Part shown: in pieces, positions 7,626 through 12,463 of the stretch
How the letters are laid out: every line of letters begins with the position of its first letter
How positions within the stretch are numbered: position 1 is the first letter of the stretch
Assembly (NCBI GenBank): GCA_030666935.1
Contig: DAOUWX010000035.1
Location: forward strand, 1 to 12,463
Source: Atribacterota bacterium
GTDB lineage: Bacteria; Atribacterota; Phoenicimicrobiia; Phoenicimicrobiales; Phoenicimicrobiaceae
Direction: 5' to 3'
DNA length: 12,463 nucleotides
Program-made: the position numbers and the translations under genes
The notes under the pieces: generated by a model
What the model was told of the DNA's origin: nothing
The model's input: the letters and a program-made list of their open reading frames with translations, nothing else
Databases searched by the model: none

Positions 7626-8150
7626 TTACTTATTTTCCATTTCCTGGAATATAATTTCCGCTGTCCATTTAGCAGCTTTAGCCACCACAGTAGGACATTT
7701 ATCTATATGTCCGCCAGATTTTTCGAATATCTCTTTCTCTTTTTTATCCCAAAAATTAAAAGAACGTCCAAAGATTTTTTTTTGCACATCTTTACATAGA
7801 CAGCTTCCATATTCTTGAACAAATCTATCGTAAAGTTCTTTAGTTAAATAATTCGCTTTTTTATTCGGAATCCCTTTAAAAAATTCTTCACGTTGGCGTC
7901 CATAAAAATAACTTATTATCATTGCTCCTCCGGCAAGAGCTCCGCAGGTTCCTTCAGTTGTATTGGCAAATCCTCCCCCAAAAGCGAATGAAGTTGAAAA
8001 AAGTTCCTCACTTTTTATTTGAAAAACTTCTTGAAGGGCAGCTACGGTACACTGTGAACAGCAATGTTTTTCTTTTTCAAAATTAAAGGCTAATTGATAA
8101 ACCTTCTCTAATAATATTTCTTTTTTTGGTAAATTATTTATATTAGACAT
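7626..8150 (-). CDS. C_GCxxG_C_C family putative redox-active protein
   Basis: A 174-residue protein of the C_GCxxG_C_C (PF09719-like) family, small cysteine-rich proteins of anaerobes believed to be redox-active but without a defined reaction. Cysteines visible are C30, C31 and C34 (HCCSQC), C69 in the EGTCGALAGG core, C117 and C119 (GSCLC) and C152 (KCPTVV), with a glycine-rich FAFGGGFANTTEG segment before the core. There is no signal peptide or membrane segment. AAAGGA precedes the ATG closely. It lies between the SorC regulator (61-bp gap) and the SDR (28-bp gap), a position that suggests an electron-transfer or metal-related role tied to the locus. That role is inference; the family has never been linked firmly to one substrate, and members often sit beside unrelated genes. 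Confidence 0.88.
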   Translation of the reverse strand: MSNINNLPKKEILLEKVYQLAFNFEKEKHCCSQCTVAALQEVFQIKSEELFSTSFAFGGGFANTTEGTCGALAGGAMIISYFYGRQREEFFKGIPNKKANYLTKELYDRFVQEYGSCLCKDVQKKIFGRSFNFWDKKEKEIFEKSGGHIDKCPTVVAKAAKWTAEIIFQEMENK

Positions 8151-8211
8151 ACAATCCTTTGTTAAATTTTTATCTATTATTTTTTTTAAATATGTACTAA
8201 ACTAATCTTAA

Positions 8212-9156
8212 TTATTTATTATTTATTAGATACTCCGCTGCTTTTTTATTAGTAACAATTATATTTACATGACCGCCATGTAGTGCACCTAAAATAGCTT
8301 CCTGTTTATCTTCACCGCATGCCACACCTATCACAATGGGTATGTGCTTCAATGCTTTTAATCCTAAACCTATCATTTTATTATGTAAGGAAAATTTAAT
8401 AATATTTCCCTGAATATCATAAAAGTTAGTACAGATATCTCCAGCTACTCCCTTATCAGTCAGTTTAGTAAATTCTTTAACAGAAAAATATCCTCGCTTT
8501 ATCATTGTAGAACTTTGTTTGGGACTACCTATGCCCACCACTGCTATGTCGGCTGATTTGGCTTTATCAATAACTGCTTTGATACTTTTTTCTTTCTCAA
8601 ATGCTTCTTTTATCTGAAGATTACTGACAAAGACGGGGGCATTTAATACGTAATATTTCCCCTTAAAGGCTTCGCTTATCCGCCTTGCTATCTCATTGGA
8701 ATGGATATCTCTACCGGTAATATCAATCCCCCCCAAAAGAGGAACAATATCAATATTTAAGTGGGATGGAGGATTTAATGCTTTGGCTACTTCAGCTAAA
8801 CTAGTTCCCCATGAAACGGCAATGGCATCATCTTTCCGAATCCTTCTCTGTAGAAGTATGGCAGCTGCTTTCGCCACCTTTTTTTTCAATGATTCTTCAG
8901 ACATTATTTCTTCATCAGAAACTACAACTGCCTCTTTTAATTTAAAAGATTGTTCGAGTTTGCCTTCTAAAGAACTCAAGCGGTCTTCATAATCTTTGAT
9001 GTGAAAAGTAACTATCCCCTTATTCCTTCCTTCTTTTAGTAAACGGGATACAGCTGACTTAGATATCCTCAAATTAGATGAAATTTCATTCTGACTTAAA
9101 TTATCCAGATAATGCATCCTGCATATTTCAGCAATTAAAGAAGTATTTCTTTTCAT
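8212..9156 (-). CDS. SorC-family transcriptional regulator (sugar-binding)
   Basis: A 314-residue regulator with an N-terminal helix-turn-helix (about 17-45; SQNEISSNLRISKSAVSRLL) and a SorC/DeoR-type sugar-phosphate-binding domain (about 60-314). The latter shows the SWGTSL loop (115-120) that usually contacts the ligand phosphate, the LLGGID turn (131-136), and the VACGEDKQEAILGALHGGHVNIIVT C-terminal pattern (about 278-302), described here by its key glycines and K284. Family members bind phosphorylated sugars or polyols and control neighbouring catabolic operons. It is the promoter-proximal gene of the locus, so it probably regulates its own promoter as well as the downstream genes. GGGAG about 12 nt upstream supports the start. 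Whether it activates or represses cannot be read from the sequence. Confidence 0.92.
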   Translation of the reverse strand: MKRNTSLIAEICRMHYLDNLSQNEISSNLRISKSAVSRLLKEGRNKGIVTFHIKDYEDRLSSLEGKLEQSFKLKEAVVVSDEEIMSEESLKKKVAKAAAILLQRRIRKDDAIAVSWGTSLAEVAKALNPPSHLNIDIVPLLGGIDITGRDIHSNEIARRISEAFKGKYYVLNAPVFVSNLQIKEAFEKEKSIKAVIDKAKSADIAVVGIGSPKQSSTMIKRGYFSVKEFTKLTDKGVAGDICTNFYDIQGNIIKFSLHNKMIGLGLKALKHIPIVIGVACGEDKQEAILGALHGGHVNIIVTNKKAAEYLINNK

Positions 9157-9205
9157 AATATGAATTTTCTCCCTTTAAATGAAATTATTTGCAATATCTG
9201 AATAT

Positions 9206-9234
9206 ATTTTATAATATAAGTTGATTTATGTCAA
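9206..9234 (-). promoter_or_regulatory. Sigma70-type promoter of the SorC locus
   Basis: On the minus strand a perfect TTGACA (9234-9229) is followed after exactly 17 bp by TAAAAT (9211-9206), one mismatch from TATAAT. The predicted start near 9199 gives a leader of roughly 43 nt before the SorC ATG. A 6-4-6 inverted repeat, TATATT-TTAT-AATATA at 9203-9218, covers the -10 box and could be an operator, though its A/T-only composition makes chance likely. This is the best promoter in the window. Confidence 0.75.
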
Positions 9235-9508
9235 GAAGAAAAATTGCTTCTTCATTTTCCGTTTCTCTAACAATTTTTTTTAAAAAAAATAAATATTCTA
9301 TTTATAAAAAAATGGCAAATTACAGGAGAAAAAAGAAAAAGGGACACTTTCCACACATTTTTGGGGCGTTCCTGAAAAGTGCGAGGCTTGGTCTGCAGGA
9401 AAAAGGTTTTGATTTTTAATTGTCAGATGGGGCGTATGGCCATACGCCCTTACAAAGAATGAAAAAGTAAATATTAACAGAAGATGGTTTAGGGGTTTGG
9501 AAGACTTA
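9235..9508. other. Noncoding gap between the aldo/keto reductase and the SorC promoter
   Basis: With the promoter and SorC leader this gap is about 350 bp. It holds a run rich in AAAAAG, then a more GC-rich block (about 9340-9395) containing an inverted pair TTCCTG (9369-9374) / CAGGAA (9396-9401), then the 20-bp palindrome at 9430-9449. No gene is supported. The composition shift inside the gap suggests inserted repeat-type DNA. Confidence 0.5.
9430..9449. repeat. Perfect 20-bp GC-rich palindrome, REP-like
   Basis: GGGCGTATGGCCATACGCCC is a perfect inverted repeat with no loop, extended by one G-T pair, 59 bp after the aldo/keto reductase stop. It stands out sharply from its AT-rich surroundings. 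Its GGGGCG...CGCCCC shape resembles dispersed palindromic repeats reported in many genomes. No T-run follows on either side, so it is not a standard terminator, although it could act as a transcript-end structure. Confidence 0.7.
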
Positions 9509-10459
9509 TTAAATTAATCTTATAGCAAATTCGGGGCATACCGGGTTACAATACCCGCACAAAATGCATAACTTATGGTCAACCACTGCTTTTCCATTTT
9601 CCAAGGATAGGGCATTGTTGGGGCAGATCTTAACACAGGTGCCGCAACCTTTACAAAAAGATAAAATAAATAATCTCTTGCCGGGTTTTGTTTTTTGAGT
9701 CAACAGTTCCTGAGGAATTTCTTCATCATTAAATATTTTTAAATTTAGTTCCAATTCTTCCTGATTAACCATGCCAACTGCTATAGAACTAATTCCTTTA
9801 ATATTTCTTACGAAATTAAAAGATTCTTCTAATCGATCAATCAAATGACCTCCGGCCAAGGCTTTCATGGCGTACAAACCTTTTCCTGCCTTATGTGCCT
9901 CCGTGATTGCCTTAACCATATCATCAATACTGCCTCCAATAATACCCATACCGAGTCTATTAATGATGGGAAATATAATGTCGATTTCCCTAATTTCTGC
10001 TGCTCGTCTAACTATTCCAACCGCATGAGTTGAAATTCCGATTGCCCGAACAATTCCCTTTAATTTATAATCTTTCAAACATTGTAATGCCCCCGCCCTT
10101 TCTTCAAAGACCGAAGGAGTAACTCTAGCGGCATGTAAGAGAAAAATATCTATATAAGACCGTCCCAGGGATTCAAGCGCATCTTTAATGCTTTGCTCCA
10201 TTTTTTTATATGTTTCGGCACTGGATTTAGTCGCAATAACCACTTCCTTATCATAACCTTCCAAAGCTTTTCTAATATAAGGATAAGTTTTATAAGCTTC
10301 TGCAGTATCAATAAAATTAATACCTCTCTCCAGAGCGGCACAAATAAGTTTTGCCCCTTTTTCAACAGATATATTTGCCTGCAAAGGTCCTATGGGTAAT
10401 GCACCAAAACACATCTCAGTTACAGAAATTCCTATTTTTCCTAAATAATATTTTTTCAT
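9509..10459 (-). CDS. Aldo/keto reductase with C-terminal 2x[4Fe-4S] ferredoxin domain
   Basis: A 316-residue fusion: an aldo/keto reductase barrel (about 1-250) joined to a bacterial ferredoxin domain (about 262-316). The AKR catalytic tetrad is D51, Y56 (DTAEAY), K78 and H109 (LLHA). The two iron-sulfur sites are C269-C272-C275-C279 and C298-C301-C304-C308, each C-x2-C-x2-C-x3-C(P). Such fusions are common in anaerobes, where electrons may pass between NAD(P)H, the iron-sulfur clusters and a carbonyl substrate; the substrate is unknown. AAGGAA lies upstream of the ATG. The gene lies directly after the transposase remnant and before the palindrome-bearing gap, so it seems a separate transcript from the SorC locus, although both run in the same direction. 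No signal peptide; cytosolic. Confidence 0.93.
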   Translation of the reverse strand: MKKYYLGKIGISVTEMCFGALPIGPLQANISVEKGAKLICAALERGINFIDTAEAYKTYPYIRKALEGYDKEVVIATKSSAETYKKMEQSIKDALESLGRSYIDIFLLHAARVTPSVFEERAGALQCLKDYKLKGIVRAIGISTHAVGIVRRAAEIREIDIIFPIINRLGMGIIGGSIDDMVKAITEAHKAGKGLYAMKALAGGHLIDRLEESFNFVRNIKGISSIAVGMVNQEELELNLKIFNDEEIPQELLTQKTKPGKRLFILSFCKGCGTCVKICPNNALSLENGKAVVDHKLCILCGYCNPVCPEFAIRLI

Positions 10460-10487
10460 ATTTTATAAATTCCTTTCTTGTAAGCTA

Positions 10488-10509
10488 AATTAAGAAGCGG
10501 CTTCTAATT
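10488..10509 (-). other. Small hairpin in the aldo/keto reductase leader
   Basis: Nine base pairs (AATT plus AGAAG against CTTCT plus AATT, one bulged A at 10492) close a 3-nt loop, between the transposase remnant and the aldo/keto reductase. It could be the old terminator of the transposase gene, since UUAAUUU follows it, or a leader structure of the reductase mRNA. Which one depends on where transcription starts. Confidence 0.35.
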
Positions 10510-10534
10510 GTAATGGAAAGATATACTAGCTCAA
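10507..10534 (-). promoter_or_regulatory. Possible promoter of the aldo/keto reductase
   Basis: TTGAGC (10534-10529) and TACAAT (10512-10507) are separated by 16 bp on the minus strand, with four of six and five of six consensus matches. It overlaps the final codons of the transposase remnant, so if real, the promoter uses insertion-sequence DNA. Quality is only moderate. Confidence 0.3.
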
Positions 10535-10672
10535 TAATTCGGTAACTTTTTCTAACTTTTCGTAAATGGTCTGATAAGCAATTCCTCCGTGTCTCCTTAA
10601 GTGGATATATTCAAATAAGAAGTTTCCTAAATTATAGATAAGATCTTTGATCGAGTCAAATAAATGCCTGAC
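10526..10672 (-). pseudogene. C-terminal remnant of an IS481/IS3-like (DDE) transposase
   Basis: A 48-codon open stretch ending in TAG, with an in-frame stop immediately upstream and no start codon of its own. Its translation ends EYIHLRRHGGIAYQTIYEKL followed by EKVTELLS. The pattern Y-x3-R-R-H-G-G-I-x-Y-x-T-x-x-E-K-L is the familiar C-terminal tail of IS481/IS3-type DDE transposases after the last catalytic residue. The rest of the element is missing or too decayed to follow. It shows that an insertion sequence once sat between the aldo/keto reductase and the exported-protein gene. Assignment is by motif recognition. Confidence 0.6.
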
Positions 10673-10752
10673 CTACCTCCCTTTATTATCAATAAAAATC
10701 CTATTACTTTTTTCTTATATATAGCCTCTACAATGGTAAATTATTTTTTAAA

Positions 10753-11033
10753 TTATAATACTGTTTGTCTATATTCTTCAAAACTCTTGAAATTTCTCTT
10801 TTTTAGAATACTTTCAAATTTAACCTCATTCAAACCCTTATAAAATAAGGCTTTCCACCCACATCTAAAATAAGCCCTTTTAAGCGCCTATTTTAAAAAA
10901 CAGGACAAATCACTCCAGGCCGCCTCAAAAAACGCCGCTATGACCGTATTTCTCTAAAACCCTTATCTTGCAAGGTTTTCAGACTGCTAAAAATCCCACT
11001 TTTAGCTCTTTTTTCCATTTTACCCAGCTTCAT
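10753..11033 (-). pseudogene. Coding-like debris, unidentified
   Basis: A 31-residue reading frame starts at 11033 with GGAAGG upstream (MKLGKMEKRAKSGIF...) and stops at 10938. In another frame the minus strand is open from about there to a TAA at 10753, broken by a single TAG at 10888-10890; the last 44 residues include WKALFYKGLNEVKFESIL and SFEEYRQTVL. The residue composition is protein-like (mixed Lys, Glu, aromatic), suggesting a frameshifted and interrupted gene on the same strand as its neighbours. I do not recognise the family, and chance open frames in AT-rich DNA remain possible. Confidence 0.3.
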
Positions 11034-11114
11034 TTTTCCATCACCTTCCATATAGTTTATTTCTTATTCTAAACGGCTTTTTTAAATTTCAAAGGTCTTT
11101 GGGCATTCGGATAA

Positions 11115-11132
11115 ATCCCGACGAATCGGGAT
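11115..11132 (-). terminator. Hairpin after the exported-protein gene, possible terminator
   Basis: ATCCCGA and TCGGGAT form a perfect 7-bp stem around a 4-nt loop, 37 bp beyond the stop codon of the gene before it. On the minus strand only TTTATCC follows, a short U-tract, so it would be a weak intrinsic terminator. The same GC-rich hairpin could also be a dispersed palindromic repeat. Confidence 0.4.
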
Positions 11133-11169
11133 GAGTCGCAAGCCAGGGGTTATCTGAAGCTACGGCATC

Positions 11170-12066
11170 TCACTTTTTTTTGTTATATTTTTGCATATTT
11201 TCTGTCCACCATTTTAAGGCATTGTCTACGGTGTCTCGAAAAAAACTATCATTAAGACCGTGTTTATCTTGATATTTTTTAAGATATTGATCCGGAGCGA
11301 ATCTCTGACTCAAATAGGTTTCAAGATATCTAGCGATAAAATAAGCTGCACTATCATAGTCAGGGTCAGCTTTTCTCTCCTCTTCAATCATTTCAAAACC
11401 CAAGCACACCACATCCGAATCAACTCCTGTTCGCTTTGCATAAGGAGTTTCTACAAGTAGGGCAAACAGTCGATATTTTGACTGACCGGATTCTGTTTCC
11501 GCCATTTCTAAAACTATATTGTGGTAGGCAATTCCTATATGTCTTAGCAAAACTTGAGCCGAAGACCATCTCACAGAATAGTCTTCGTTTGGATCTTGTA
11601 ACAAGTAAGCGATCGGTTTCTCTGCTTTGGGAATCCAATGCCGGAAAAGTCCGTTAATAACAGTAATTTTAGCTGCAGGAGTATTTGCCTCCTTCAAAAG
11701 GATCAAGAGCAACTCTCCTATAACTTGAGAAGGTGCGCCCTCAAGATGGTATTTCCAGACCCTGAATACCGCGTAGTAAGCTTGCCATTCAGGTGGGGCA
11801 TCTTTGTCGTGGTCCGGTCCTGCACTACTCCAAATTGGCCCATCAGGCATGCCTTTGGCTACCTCAAAAAGCAATATCGGAAGAACTTCATCGCTGGGTA
11901 GTTGCTTCAATCTTTCTTCTAACTTCTGGCGATCTTGCCATGATGTCCCGGGAGATCCGAGTTCATATACAAGTTGATTGATCGCTTCCAAACCACCATG
12001 TCCGGCAAAAATGGAAGATAAGAAAAATAGAGCTATAAATAACAAAATGATTACATATTTTGTCAT
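11170..12066 (-). CDS. Exported protein of unknown function, helical-repeat-like
   Basis: A 298-residue protein with a clear signal peptide: MTKY, a hydrophobic core about 5-17 (VIILLFIALFFLS) and a likely cut after SIFA at 21/22. The mature part is rich in predicted amphipathic helices with leucine-dense stretches (VLPILLFEVAKG, IGELLLILLKEAN, VRWSSAQVLLRHIG), reminiscent of HEAT/ARM-type repeats, but no named family is recognised. There is no lipobox cysteine or membrane anchor after the signal peptide, so it is probably secreted or periplasmic. GGAG lies 6-7 nt before the ATG. Its base composition looks clearly less AT-rich than the dehydrogenase genes, and it lies between two transposase remnants, so acquisition by transfer is plausible. 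It appears intact. Confidence 0.85.
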   Translation of the reverse strand: MTKYVIILLFIALFFLSSIFAGHGGLEAINQLVYELGSPGTSWQDRQKLEERLKQLPSDEVLPILLFEVAKGMPDGPIWSSAGPDHDKDAPPEWQAYYAVFRVWKYHLEGAPSQVIGELLLILLKEANTPAAKITVINGLFRHWIPKAEKPIAYLLQDPNEDYSVRWSSAQVLLRHIGIAYHNIVLEMAETESGQSKYRLFALLVETPYAKRTGVDSDVVCLGFEMIEEERKADPDYDSAAYFIARYLETYLSQRFAPDQYLKKYQDKHGLNDSFFRDTVDNALKWWTENMQKYNKKK

Positions 12067-12121
12067 AGACTACTCCTATTTTTTATTTAGTTTAAAGTGA
12101 TACATCCTATTTTTTTATGGT

Positions 12122-12273
12122 TTAATTTTCCCTTTTACAAGGTCTTCTCTTGGGATGTCTATCTATAGCATAATGCCAAAAACCTCAACTATCCGGCTAA
12201 GAAACTCCTCAGATACTATAGGTTTTCCGCCAAAGGTTAGCGAATTATTAACTGGCACACCTTCTCTATATAT
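12122..12273 (-). pseudogene. Remnant resembling a REP-associated (Y1) transposase C-terminus
   Basis: One frame is open for 36 codons (stop at 12163) and includes REGVPVNNSLTFGGKPIVSE followed by EFLSRIVEVFGIML. A shift to the neighbouring frame near its end continues as the basic tail RHPKRRPCKREN, ending in TAA at 12122. A G-K-P-x-x-S-E-E-F core followed by a short Arg/Lys/Pro-rich tail is the usual ending of REP-associated tyrosine transposases. There is no start codon and a frameshift, so this is debris. Recognition is by pattern only, and moderately sure. Confidence 0.45.
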
Positions 12274-12347
12274 CTAATTTAAAAGTAAAATATTAACTAT
12301 CCAATAAAATGGGATGTGTTCCAATTTATTTAAAGATCTCACAATTT

Positions 12348-12463
12348 TTATGTTTTCTCATTCCGTAATTTTATTGGAATAATCGCAGCAATGATCGAAA
12401 AAAAGGTCAATAAAATAAAACCATAATTAAAGGATTGAGTGGAATCCTTAATTAATCCAATCA
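12348..12463 (-). CDS. C-terminal end of a multi-spanning membrane transporter (MFS-like), cut by window edge
   Basis: The last 37 codons of a gene that enters from the right edge, ending in TAA. The peptide has one hydrophobic span (YGFILLTFFSIIAAIIPIKL) followed by a short charged tail, RNEKT. The tail matches the last membrane helix and cytoplasmic end of a major-facilitator-type transporter, but too little is present to fix the family. An imperfect hairpin (12307-12327, AAATGGGA/TCCAATTT with one mismatch) follows 20 bp after the stop and could mark the transcript end. The sequence was missed by length-limited gene finding and is real only if it continues open to the right. Confidence 0.55.
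   Translation of the reverse strand, partial: IGLIKDSTQSFNYGFILLTFFSIIAAIIPIKLRNEKT

Larger units (their letters stand above)
10673..11169. other. Gap without an intact gene, decayed coding DNA
   Basis: About 500 bp between the transposase remnant and the exported-protein gene. It holds the coding-like debris at 10753-11033, a perfect CCTTAT-AAA-ATAAGG hairpin at 10836-10850, an AAAACC/GGTTTT pair at 10956-10979 and a GC-rich hairpin at 11115-11132. Patches of higher GC (about 10910-10945) alternate with AT-rich DNA, consistent with old inserted sequence. No RNA gene is recognised. Confidence 0.5.

Noticed and set aside
9235..9253. GAAGAA...TTCTTC hairpin by the SorC promoter
   Set aside because: Six low-complexity pairs directly beside the -35 box; no U-run and easily due to chance.
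9228..9419. Plus-strand 63-codon Lys-rich frame
   Set aside because: No Shine-Dalgarno; overlaps the SorC promoter and repeat-like DNA; composition follows the A-rich strand rather than a protein.
10150..10365. Minus-strand 71-codon frame inside the aldo/keto reductase
   Set aside because: Out-of-frame shadow of a gene with complete catalytic and cluster motifs.
11420..11901. Several overlapping frames within the exported-protein gene on both strands
   Set aside because: They overlap a single frame that has a signal peptide and ribosome binding site; none has either.
1..12463. tRNA, rRNA, CRISPR arrays, defence or toxin-antitoxin systems
   Set aside because: No tRNA cloverleaf, regularly spaced repeats or recognisable defence proteins were seen on either strand.

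Overview
The window is an AT-rich, densely coding stretch of a bacterial chromosome in which every credible gene lies on the minus strand, so transcription runs from high to low coordinates. Strong GGAGG-type ribosome binding sites, low GC and a ferredoxin-fused aldo/keto reductase suggest an anaerobic, Firmicutes-like or Atribacterota-like bacterium. That placement is inferred from style only; there is no rRNA or marker gene to confirm it.

Reading in the direction of transcription, the high-coordinate end (12463 to about 10500) is accessory DNA. It holds the last 37 codons of a probable multi-spanning membrane transporter, a frameshifted remnant resembling a REP-associated (Y1-type) transposase, an exported helical-repeat-like protein of unknown function, a decayed coding stretch, and the C-terminal remnant of a DDE (IS481/IS3-like) transposase. 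The exported protein sits between two transposase remnants. Next comes an aldo/keto reductase with a C-terminal two-cluster ferredoxin domain, followed by a noncoding gap with a perfect 20-bp palindrome that looks like a dispersed repeat.

The core of the window (9234 to 1) looks like one catabolic locus behind a near-consensus sigma70 promoter at 9206-9234. The order is a SorC-family sugar-responsive regulator, a C_GCxxG_C_C redox protein, a short-chain dehydrogenase, E1 alpha, E1 beta and E2 of a 2-oxoacid/acetoin-type dehydrogenase complex, an FGGY (xylulokinase-like) carbohydrate kinase, an M24 (creatinase/Xaa-Pro peptidase fold) hydrolase, and the N-terminal third of a zinc-dependent medium-chain alcohol dehydrogenase that runs off the left edge. 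E1 alpha and E1 beta overlap by 8 bp. The wider gaps before E1 alpha, the kinase, the M24 gene and the alcohol dehydrogenase leave room for internal promoters, and some carry small repeats or hairpins.

A reasonable inference is that a carbohydrate-, polyol- or acetoin/butanediol-like substrate is oxidised by the two alcohol dehydrogenases, with a kinase branch and a TPP/lipoate-dependent cleavage step producing an acyl-CoA. No E3 (dihydrolipoamide dehydrogenase) gene is visible in the window, so the complex must borrow one or have it encoded beyond the left edge. The substrate cannot be read from the sequence. This combination of genes is the best candidate here for an undescribed pathway.
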